Positions 1 to 4,494 of a stretch of 7,190 nt of DNA are shown here, piece after piece. The stretch is from positions 1-7,190 of the forward strand of contig CAYWZA010000035.1 of assembly GCA_964462785.1 (NCBI GenBank), written 5' to 3'. Both the position numbers and the translations under genes were made by a program. The stretch is from JACQKA01 sp964462785 (GTDB taxonomy: Bacteria; Patescibacteriota; Minisyncoccia; Phycocordibacterales; UBA2100). Position 1 is the first letter of the stretch, and every line of letters starts with the position of its first letter. The notes beneath the pieces were generated by a model, which saw only the letters and a program-made list of their open reading frames with translations, was not told the DNA's origin and searched no databases.

Positions 1-55
1 ATTTCATGCACTTTGATTATCTCAAAGTGTTGCACTTACTTGTTGAACTAGCTGA
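1..55. repeat. Left copy of 55-bp terminal inverted repeat
   Basis: Positions 1-55 are the exact reverse complement of 7136-7190. Identity stops at position 56 (A here, G in the reverse complement of the right end). The repeat holds a palindrome (9-29) and the heptamer TGCACTT twice (7-13 and 31-37). It lies 35 bp upstream of a tyrosine recombinase gene. The length equals a common assembler k-mer, so the true repeat may run on beyond the window. That a repeat in inverted orientation flanks this segment is seen directly. Its nature (recombination site, mobile-element end, linear-replicon end or graph artefact) is inference. Confidence 0.95.
9..29. other. Palindrome in the terminal repeat, candidate Xer-type core site
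   Basis: Perfect inverted repeat CACTTTGA-TTATC-TCAAAGTG: 8-bp arms with a 5-bp spacer, and its mirror at 7162-7182. Tyrosine recombinases bind two inverted arms around a short strand-exchange spacer (dif has roughly 11-bp arms and a 6-bp spacer), so this shape next to a recombinase gene is suggestive. The arms are shorter than classical dif and I do not recognise the sequence. It could equally be an operator or a hairpin. Confidence 0.4.
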
Positions 56-73
56 ATTATTGTGCGACGTGCG

Positions 74-82
74 TGCTATTCT
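74..82 (+). promoter_or_regulatory. Extended -10 promoter of the recombinase gene, near-leaderless
   Basis: TGC-TATTCT, an extended -10 (TGnTAnnnT), ends 7 nt before the ATG at 90. The expected transcription start is therefore at or one base before the start codon. No good -35 is seen at 16-18 bp. The same TGC+hexamer form occurs before xth and the 223-aa gene. Confidence 0.5.
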
Positions 83-89
83 TTAGTGT

Positions 90-1004
90 ATGGCGGAAAA
101 GTCTGAAATTAACCGATACAAACAGGAATTTCTGGAATATATAGAGATTGAGCGCGGGCGGAGCGTGAAAACGGTGGAAAATTACGACCGCTACCTCACG
201 CGTTTTTTCGAGCATGCCAAAATCAAAAAGCCGCAAGACATCACGAGCGATATGGTGCGCGAATTTCGCCTGTGGCTTAACAGGCAACCGGTGCGTGATG
301 GCGGCTCGGTGAAGCGGCGCACGCAGAATTACTATCTCATTGCGCTGCGCGCATTTTTGAAATATCTGCGAAAGCGCACCATAAAGACGCTCGAGCCCGA
401 GCAAATTGAGCTGGCAAAGCTCGGCGAGCGTGAGGTGGAATTCATTGGTGCAGATGAGCTCGAGCGATTGCTCCGCTCCCCCAAAGGTGATTCCCTCACG
501 GCTCTGCGCGATCGCGCAATACTTGAAACTCTTTTCTCAACCGGCTTGCGCGTTGCCGAGCTCGCATCGCTCAATCGTGATATCAATTTGAATCGCGATG
601 AAATCACTGTGCGTGGCAAGGGCGATAAATTGCGCGTCGTGTTTCTTTCTGACGGCGCGAAGCAAACGCTCAAATCATATCTCGACAAGCGTGATGATAT
701 CGATGACTCACTATTCGCGCAGACGGGCAAGCCAGTGAGCAAGGATCGCTCAACGCGGCTTACTACCCGCTCGATCGAGCGCATTGTAAAAAAATATGCG
801 GTGAAAGCCGGCATCACAAAAAAAGTGACGCCACACACCGTCCGCCATAGTTTTGCCACAGATCTTCTACAAAATGGTGCCGACATCCGCAGCGTGCAGG
901 CGCTTTTGGGGCACGCGAGCATCAACACCACGCAAATCTATACGCACGTCACCGACAAGCACCTTCGCGACATCCATAAAAAATTTCACGGGAAGTCTCG
1001 CTAA
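90..1004 (+). CDS. xerC: Xer-family tyrosine recombinase
   Basis: Site-specific recombinase that cuts and rejoins DNA through a 3'-phosphotyrosine. Family members resolve chromosome dimers at dif or move integrative elements. The 304 aa fit XerC/XerD (about 300). The N-terminal SAM-like core-binding domain spans roughly residues 8-95 (SVKTVENYDRYLTRF, then ALRAFLKYLRKR). The catalytic domain runs from about 118 to the end with every active-site residue visible: R154 in TGLRVAEL, K177 in RGKGDK, H249 and R252 in TPHTVRHSFATDLL, H275 in LLGH, and nucleophile Y284 in IYTHVT. The protein ends soon after, as in Xer proteins. There is no Shine-Dalgarno before the ATG, and a -10 box abuts it, implying a leaderless mRNA. 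It is convergent with the small gene at 1036-1491. XerC and XerD cannot be told apart from sequence alone, and a dedicated integrase/invertase for the adjacent inverted repeat is possible. Confidence 0.93.
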   Translation: MAEKSEINRYKQEFLEYIEIERGRSVKTVENYDRYLTRFFEHAKIKKPQDITSDMVREFRLWLNRQPVRDGGSVKRRTQNYYLIALRAFLKYLRKRTIKTLEPEQIELAKLGEREVEFIGADELERLLRSPKGDSLTALRDRAILETLFSTGLRVAELASLNRDINLNRDEITVRGKGDKLRVVFLSDGAKQTLKSYLDKRDDIDDSLFAQTGKPVSKDRSTRLTTRSIERIVKKYAVKAGITKKVTPHTVRHSFATDLLQNGADIRSVQALLGHASINTTQIYTHVTDKHLRDIHKKFHGKSR

Positions 1005-1018
1005 ATGTGGTAAGGAAG

Positions 1019-1055
1019 AGCGCGCCAGAGGCGCGCTAATGGAGGTTCTTTTTTT
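1019..1055. terminator. GC-rich hairpin between convergent genes
   Basis: AGCGCGCC-AGA-GGCGCGCT is a perfect 8-bp stem with a 3-nt loop (1019-1037). It lies 14 bp after the recombinase stop and overlaps the TAG stop (1036-1038) of the opposing gene. On the plus strand a run of seven Ts follows about 12 nt downstream, inside the opposing gene. On the minus strand only TCTTCCTT follows. It probably serves both genes but is not a textbook terminator in either direction. Confidence 0.6.
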
Positions 1056-1491
1056 CTGGTGTGACTTCTGGCGTGATCGGCACAATGACAAAAAGATCAT
1101 GCTTCCGAATCCACACGTTACTAAAACGCATGCGCCATGTTGCGCACTGTATATGCAGTTCGCGCCACGCCACATCGATGAGGTAGTTCTTCTCCATCTC
1201 AAGTCGGTATGATGCATCAAGAGCTTCACGCGCACCGTCTTCATCATCCACTGCCAGAGCTTGCTCGCACAGGGCGCGCTGCTCTCGGGCTTGAAGTGCC
1301 TTTGTGTATCCCAACGCAAAAAGTTGCATAAGTTCTTCGGGGACTTGCCCAAGCGCGATCTCGTTTTCTTGCACGGGCAATTGATTTTTGCGGAAGGATG
1401 CAAGTGCCTCCGGACCGACATGTCTCACTTCGGAGAGCAGTTTGTATAGTGTGCCCGGAATCCACCAATCGGTGCGTGCGGAATCGTCCAT
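1036..1491 (-). CDS. Small hypothetical protein, third member of paralogous array
   Basis: I do not recognise this 151-aa protein. It has no signal peptide or membrane segment. It shares a framework with its two upstream neighbours: an N-terminal L-Y-K-L-L-x-E-V helix at 15-22, a proline at 39, then I-A-L-G with the glycine at 48, exactly 33 residues after the first leucine as in both relatives. A charged, probably helical middle follows (about 50-110). Near the C-terminus is V-W-I-R-K-H-D-L-F-V-I-V, with the tryptophan at 127. The acidic stretch VDDEDGAREALD (81-92) is extra to this copy. The start is supported by GAGG 5 nt upstream (1497-1500). It has its own extended -10 and is separated from the neighbour upstream by a terminator. 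Function unknown. Confidence 0.8.
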   Translation of the reverse strand: MDDSARTDWWIPGTLYKLLSEVRHVGPEALASFRKNQLPVQENEIALGQVPEELMQLFALGYTKALQAREQRALCEQALAVDDEDGAREALDASYRLEMEKNYLIDVAWRELHIQCATWRMRFSNVWIRKHDLFVIVPITPEVTPEKKNLH

Positions 1492-1534
1492 AGATACCTC
1501 GTCAGCCCATCTTGTTTTCTCTTAGTGCATGCTC

Positions 1535-1543
1535 ACACTAACA
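1535..1543 (-). promoter_or_regulatory. Candidate extended -10 promoter for the 1036-1491 gene
   Basis: On the minus strand TGT-TAGTGT fits TGnTAnnnT (hexamer at 1535-1540). The start would be near 1528, giving a leader of about 37 nt that carries the GAGG ribosome site. A TTGACT lies further upstream (1552-1557) but only 11 bp from the hexamer, too close for a standard -35. Confidence 0.4.
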
Positions 1544-1559
1544 GTATGGGTAGTCAAGC

Positions 1560-1584
1560 AAAAAGGCGCCGGAGGCGCCTTTTC
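1560..1584. terminator. Bidirectional intrinsic terminator after the 1588-2010 gene
   Basis: AAAAGGCGCC-GGA-GGCGCCTTTT is a perfect 10-bp stem with a 3-nt loop (1561-1583), A-rich before and T-rich after on both strands. It begins about 5 nt past the TGA of the minus-strand gene. It splits the three-gene array into a two-gene unit (2561 to 1588) and a separate one (1491 to 1036). Confidence 0.85.
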
Positions 1585-1587
1585 ATT

Positions 1588-2010
1588 TCAATTAAGTTTC
1601 TTAGGGTCAGCTGGCTGAATTGGTACATGCGTGTTTTCGACTGGGCGAAACACCAGTACAAAATTTTTGCACATGACCCACGCAAGTTCCCTATCCCACA
1701 GGCGTGAGGGAGCTGCTGTGTTAGCAAAAAAAGCCAAAAGCTCGTGCAGAAAATCCTTTTCGAGGTTTTTCTGGCGATACAGTGGCATGTTGCCTTTTTG
1801 TTTCGCGAGATGTGCCTCGGCGCTTTTCTCTTCGTGGAGTGCCAGCACCTTCTGCGTGTATACAGGTACTTTTCCTTGTACAAAATCGCCGGGTAACGAT
1901 GGCGGCAGACGCATTCCAATTTCTGCAAGTTGAATCACGGGAACATTGGTGATTTCAATAAGCAGTCGATGCAGCTCTCTCTCCGCAAGTTCCATTGGCG
2001 GTACGATCAT
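1588..2010 (-). CDS. Small hypothetical protein, second member of paralogous array
   Basis: An unrecognised 140-aa protein without signal peptide or clear membrane segment. The family framework is visible: L-H-R-L-L-x-E-I at 13-20, P36/P37, F-V-Q-G-K-V-P with the glycine at 46 (33 residues after the first leucine), a charged helical middle (about 52-90, rich in K, E, A and Q), and the C-terminal block A-W-V-M-C-K-N-F-V-L-V-F with W111. The ATG at 2010 has a perfect AGGAGG 5 nt upstream (2016-2021). The start lies only 20 bp after the stop of the preceding gene, so the two are probably cotranscribed. A strong terminator follows the stop. Its TGA runs straight into that terminator, so TGA is a genuine stop here. 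Confidence 0.82.
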   Translation of the reverse strand: MIVPPMELAERELHRLLIEITNVPVIQLAEIGMRLPPSLPGDFVQGKVPVYTQKVLALHEEKSAEAHLAKQKGNMPLYRQKNLEKDFLHELLAFFANTAAPSRLWDRELAWVMCKNFVLVFRPVENTHVPIQPADPKKLN

Positions 2011-2030
2011 CGTGTCCTCCTGAGCGCGTC

Positions 2031-2561
2031 TCAGTGCAGTCTTTTATTGGGGGGAGGGTTTTCATCCTCCTCGTCATCAGGCGCATCTTCGTCCTCGGAC
2101 GTCATTGACTCATCGTCCTCAAGATCGACATCGATTTCAGGAAGGTCGTTTTCCTGCGCAAAGCAGACGACGACAAAATTTCTCCGAACTTCCCACGCGA
2201 CCATCAATCCATCCATAGCAGGTGGAGTTTTCCAATGCGAACCGATGTGCAAAGCGAGCAGTGATCGCAGTACGATTACTTCGCAGTGCAGCTTGTCCGC
2301 CAGCTCAAAGTCTTGAGCGTCAGTTGCCGCGTCACACGCTTTCATATATTGCGCACGCAGCACGGCAACCTTGCGCATGAAGGCATCCTTGATCACCCCG
2401 CGCACATACTCATGTTCTGCACGCACGGGCCACTGCGCGGCTGTTTCCAAGCATACGTCAGGCTCAATGAGATTGATTTCGGTTATGAGGCGCTGCAGCT
2501 CTTCGGGAAGAGCAGCGCTCGTGACTGGCGGCGGTTTCGGCTTTGACTTTGACATCGCCAT
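2031..2561 (-). CDS. Small hypothetical protein with acidic tail, first member of paralogous array
   Basis: An unrecognised protein of 176 aa (or 174 from the third residue). The N-terminus is basic and proline-rich (KSKPKPPP, 5-12). Then the family framework: L-Q-R-L-I-x-E-I at 22-29, P44, Y-V-R-G-V-I with the glycine at 55 (33 residues after the first leucine), a helical middle (about 60-105), and V-A-W-E-V-R-R-N-F-V-V-V with W123. Only this copy has a long acidic, presumably disordered tail (about 136-170, mostly D and E), ending in a short basic patch. On the minus strand GGGAG ends only 2 nt before the first ATG (2561) but 8 nt before the second ATG (2555), so 2555 may be the real start. 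A -10-like TATAAC lies at 2623-2628, weakly supported. It heads a two-gene unit with 1588-2010. Confidence 0.8.
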   Translation of the reverse strand: MAMSKSKPKPPPVTSAALPEELQRLITEINLIEPDVCLETAAQWPVRAEHEYVRGVIKDAFMRKVAVLRAQYMKACDAATDAQDFELADKLHCEVIVLRSLLALHIGSHWKTPPAMDGLMVAWEVRRNFVVVCFAQENDLPEIDVDLEDDESMTSEDEDAPDDEEDENPPPNKRLH

Positions 2562-2630
2562 CTCTCCCTAAGTGTTCTTCTCCCATACTCCCACCAGCAA
2601 GCGTTTGGTCAATGGATTCTTCGTTATAAA

Positions 2631-2647
2631 CATGGTGTGCTACCATG
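2631..2647 (+). promoter_or_regulatory. xth promoter (extended -10) inside a palindrome
   Basis: TGC-TACCAT (2638-2646) is an extended -10 whose predicted start (+7) falls exactly on the A of the xth ATG at 2653, so the mRNA would be leaderless. The same bases lie in a perfect inverted repeat CATGGT-GTGCT-ACCATG (2631-2647), which could be an operator covering the -10. The promoter form recurs elsewhere in the window, while the operator role is a guess. Confidence 0.45.
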
Positions 2648-2652
2648 CGGGA

Positions 2653-3444
2653 ATGAAACTGGTGTCATGGAACGTCAACGGCATACGCGCAGTGCATAAG
2701 AAAGGAATGTTTCTTCCGATGATCCGCGCGCTGAAACCGGATATCCTGTGTTTGCAGGAGACCAAAGCAGAGCAGGGACAGGCAGAGATTGACCTACCCG
2801 AGTATGAGGAGTATTGGAATTCAGCGAAGAAAAAGGGCTATAGTGGCACCGCCATTTTCACGAAACATAAGCCGACGACGGTTTCACTCGATTTTCCTGA
2901 GCACATCGTCAAAAAATATAAGCTTAAAGATGGGTATGGCGATCTGACTGCAGAAGGTCGCGTCATTGCAGCGGAATTTCCTGATTTTTGGTTGGTGAAT
3001 GTCTATACCCCCAACGCAAAGCCCGACCTGAGTCGCCTCGAGATGCGCCACAAGCACTGGGACCCAGCATTTTTGGAATATTGCAAAGAGCTTAACAAAA
3101 AGAAACCCGTTATTTTCTGCGGTGATTTGAATGTCGCACATACTCCGGACGACCTAGCGCTACCCAAGCAGAATGAGGGTGAGCATGGGTATACAAAAGA
3201 AGAGCGCGAAGGCGTGGACAACATGATCGCAGCAGGTTTTACCGACACGTTTCGCCTATTTACCCAAGGAAACGGGCATTACACGTGGTGGAGCAATTTT
3301 TCAGCTGCACGGGATAGGAATATCGGCTGGAGGATAGACTCTTTTTTTGCCAGCAAAGATGCGGTGAAACATATAAAAAAAGCCGAAATACATGGGGATT
3401 TTTATGGGTCAGACCATTGCCCTGTTTCAATAGATTGGAAATAA
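2653..3444 (+). CDS. xth: Exonuclease III-type AP endonuclease
   Basis: Exonuclease III-family enzyme of base-excision repair. The family cuts the backbone 5' of abasic sites and trims damaged 3' ends, using a divalent metal. From the ATG at 2653 it is 263 aa, close to the usual size (about 260), and begins with the canonical MKLVSWNVNGIRA. An in-frame ATG at 2572 would add 27 residues lacking family character and would run through the promoter. Expected active-site residues are all present: N7, E36 in LQETKA, Y118 in VNVYTPNA, D158 and N160 in CGDLNVAH, D229 in GWRIDSFF, and D254/H255 in GSDHCPV. The DNA-contacting stretch GHYTWWSN (208-215) is also there. The gene is divergent from the small-protein array and probably leaderless. 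No terminator is evident before the next promoter, so read-through into the acetyltransferase gene is possible. Confidence 0.96.
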   Translation: MKLVSWNVNGIRAVHKKGMFLPMIRALKPDILCLQETKAEQGQAEIDLPEYEEYWNSAKKKGYSGTAIFTKHKPTTVSLDFPEHIVKKYKLKDGYGDLTAEGRVIAAEFPDFWLVNVYTPNAKPDLSRLEMRHKHWDPAFLEYCKELNKKKPVIFCGDLNVAHTPDDLALPKQNEGEHGYTKEEREGVDNMIAAGFTDTFRLFTQGNGHYTWWSNFSAARDRNIGWRIDSFFASKDAVKHIKKAEIHGDFYGSDHCPVSIDWK

Positions 3445-3458
3445 CAACCGGTCATTCA

Positions 3459-3494
3459 TTGCAACTTCACCACCATTTTTGTAGGGTGTCTACA
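3459..3494 (+). promoter_or_regulatory. Promoter of the acetyltransferase gene, with overlapping palindrome
   Basis: TTGCAA (3459-3464), 17 bp, then TAGGGT (3482-3487). A perfect inverted repeat TGTAG-GGTGT-CTACA (3480-3494) covers the -10 and the bases after it, a position where a repressor could sit. The start would be near 3494, leaving a leader of about 28 nt with a strong ribosome site. Confidence 0.45.
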
Positions 3495-3521
3495 GAAAGT
3501 TACATAAGGAGGGACTAAAGC

Positions 3522-4016
3522 GTGGATGCGGTAGTGAATATAGGGAAAAGCATCGTTTATATCGAACAACTCCTGAGGTCGAATGTAAGCCCTCAGGATG
3601 CTGAAGACATCTCGAATCTGTCCCAGCACATGTACGGCGAAAAAGTGCAAGTGCTGTGGGCGGAGTTGGTACAGACGGTCGGAAGTAAGTACGTGTATGT
3701 TGCGCGTAAAAACTCCGATGGAGATCGACACCCAATCGTGGGTATGGCGACAGTCTCCGTCAGTTACCTTGCAATGGGAGGTTCAGAAGCGTTCGTTGAA
3801 GAAGTGGTGGTATTCCCTGACTTCCAACATCAAGGAATCGGAAAGAAATTAATGCAGCAAGTCATTGACACCGCAAAATTACATGGTGTTGAAGAAGTCT
3901 GGCTGACGAGCGCAGAACATAGGAGGAAAGCACATAACCTCTACAAATCCCTTGGATTTAAAGAGAAAAAGACCACAGTCTTTGTGCTCCCCTGCATCAA
4001 ACAACCCCCGAATTAA
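3522..4016 (+). CDS. GNAT-family N-acetyltransferase
   Basis: Predicted cytoplasmic acetyltransferase using acetyl-CoA; the substrate cannot be told. At 164 aa it is a single GNAT domain of ordinary length. The core beta-strand and pyrophosphate-binding motif A is EEVVVFPDFQHQGIGKKL (93-110), with the Q/R-x-x-G-x-G/A signature as Q102-H-Q-G-I-G107. Motif B is the A-H-N-L-Y141-x-x-x-G145-F segment, where the tyrosine is the usual general acid. The start is GTG at 3522, chosen because AAGGAGGG (3506-3513) lies 8 nt before it. The last codons and the TAA lie inside the terminator stem. It has its own promoter 77 bp or less after xth. Similar single-domain GNATs acetylate small molecules, peptides or protein N-termini, and the context does not choose among these. 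Confidence 0.9.
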   Translation: MDAVVNIGKSIVYIEQLLRSNVSPQDAEDISNLSQHMYGEKVQVLWAELVQTVGSKYVYVARKNSDGDRHPIVGMATVSVSYLAMGGSEAFVEEVVVFPDFQHQGIGKKLMQQVIDTAKLHGVEEVWLTSAEHRRKAHNLYKSLGFKEKKTTVFVLPCIKQPPN

Positions 4017-4030
4017 TTCGGGGGTTCTCT
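4003..4030 (+). terminator. Terminator of the acetyltransferase gene
   Basis: A 24-bp perfect palindrome AACCCCCGAATT/AATTCGGGGGTT (4003-4026) followed by CTCTTAT. The gene's stop codon (4014-4016) forms the loop. The T-tract is weak (two Ts then CTCT), so termination efficiency is uncertain. Confidence 0.65.
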
Positions 4031-4041
4031 TATAGGACAGG

Positions 4042-4050
4042 TTATCCACA
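4042..4050 (+). promoter_or_regulatory. Isolated DnaA-box sequence
   Basis: TTATCCACA matches the bacterial DnaA-box consensus TTATNCACA exactly. It is the only copy I noticed. There is no AT-rich unwinding region or box cluster nearby, so it is not evidence of an origin. It lies just upstream of the promoter at 4060-4087. Confidence 0.3.
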
Positions 4051-4059
4051 GGAGTGTCC

Positions 4060-4087
4060 TTTACAGTGTCCGATAAGAAAATATGAT
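4060..4087 (+). promoter_or_regulatory. Promoter of the 41-codon ORF / small transcript
   Basis: TTTACA (4060-4065), 16 bp, TATGAT (4082-4087): the closest match to a sigma-70-type consensus in the window. The predicted start is near 4094, 3 nt before an ATG. With the terminator at 4254-4298 it defines a transcript of about 200 nt. Confidence 0.55.
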
Positions 4088-4096
4088 TACTAACAG

Positions 4097-4222
4097 ATGC
4101 TCTTTATCAGGCAGAATCAATTCGCACCAATAGGTGCAACTAGTACAGGGTACTCTCACACAACAAGAAATAGTACGTGGGACCACCGAGGTAACCCACC
4201 GATTGTTAAAAATGGTACCTGA
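4097..4222 (+). CDS. Probable 41-aa small protein
   Basis: A short ORF of 41 codons placed directly after a good promoter, with almost no leader, and followed by a strong terminator. The product starts MLFIRQNQ and ends TWDHRGNPPIVKNGT. The composition is protein-like: one W, one H-R-G-N-P-P turn motif, many N and T, no long hydrophobic stretch. I do not recognise it. The same frame stays open past the TGA except for one more TGA at 4232, giving V-V-H then S-T-A-K-I-V-E-T-P-H-G, so it might be the remnant of a longer gene. The alternative is a structured RNA: short hairpins occur at 4124-4137 (GCACC/GGTGC) and 4142-4154 (AGTAC/GTACT). No Shine-Dalgarno is seen. Confidence 0.42.
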   Translation: MLFIRQNQFAPIGATSTGYSHTTRNSTWDHRGNPPIVKNGT

Positions 4223-4253
4223 GTAGTTCATTGATCCACTGCCAAAATTGTTG

Positions 4254-4298
4254 AAACACCTCACGGGGAAAAAAAGAAACACCGTGAGGTGTTTTCAT
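4254..4298 (+). terminator. Strong intrinsic terminator of the small transcript
   Basis: A perfect 13-bp stem, AAACACCTCACGG (4254-4266) with CCGTGAGGTGTTT (4282-4294), a 15-nt A-rich loop, and a T-rich tail (TTTTCATTTT). The acetyltransferase gene has its own hairpin 230 bp upstream, so this one points to a separate plus-strand transcript from about 4094. Confidence 0.8.
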
Positions 4299-4305
4299 TT
4301 TGTCG

Positions 4306-4420
4306 TTTTCTGGAAATCGCGAGCTGCTTCGTTGTGAGCTCCGGTGCTCCCTCACCGTATATTCAATACGGCTCGGTTCGCTCCTCACTCACGCCTCGCA
4401 TCTCATCGATTTCCAGAAAA
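4306..4420. repeat. 115-bp palindromic element, MITE- or REP-like
   Basis: Perfect 14-bp arms TTTTCTGGAAATCG (4306-4319) and CGATTTCCAGAAAA (4407-4420) bracket 87 bp. In the middle is a perfect hairpin CCGTAT-ATTCA-ATACGG (4355-4371), and GTGAG (4334-4338) can pair with CTCAC (4384-4388). The element sits in the gap between convergent genes and codes for nothing convincing. The nested symmetry resembles non-autonomous mobile or extragenic palindromic elements, but only one copy is in the window, so dispersal is untested. Confidence 0.6.
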
Positions 4421-4440
4421 CTTCCTGACGGCTTCTCGAA

Positions 4441-4480
4441 CTGCATCCAATTTCAAAAATCCTTTCGTTTTATGATGCAG
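4441..4480 (-). terminator. Weak inverted repeat after the cca gene
   Basis: CTGCATC (4441-4447) and GATGCAG (4474-4480) form a 7-bp stem around 26 bp, 14 bp past the cca stop on the minus strand. No T-tract follows on that strand, so it is only a candidate end of the cca transcript. The larger palindrome at 4306-4420 could serve instead. Confidence 0.25.
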
Positions 4481-4494
4481 ATATTAGGATACGT

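Noticed and set aside
332..931. 199-codon minus-strand ORF inside the recombinase gene
   Set aside because: Shadow of the recombinase, whose full set of catalytic motifs is in the other frame; serine/arginine-biased composition with no family motif.
2572..2652. N-terminal extension of xth from the upstream in-frame ATG
   Set aside because: The 27 extra residues have no family match and would be encoded by the promoter/palindrome region; the canonical family N-terminus starts at 2653.
4042..4050. Replication origin based on the DnaA box
   Set aside because: Only one box, no AT-rich unwinding element, and no dnaA or dnaN nearby.
4061..4282. 73-codon minus-strand ORF in the gap after the acetyltransferase
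   Set aside because: Codon-aligned antisense of the plus-strand 41-codon ORF; it would start inside the terminator stem-loop and shows biased composition (many C, F, S).
4160..4300. T-box riboswitch (GTGGGACC resembles the GTGGNACC core, with a terminator downstream)
   Set aside because: No plus-strand gene follows (the next gene is convergent), and I could not find a stem I or a terminator/antiterminator switch. The match is short and may be chance.
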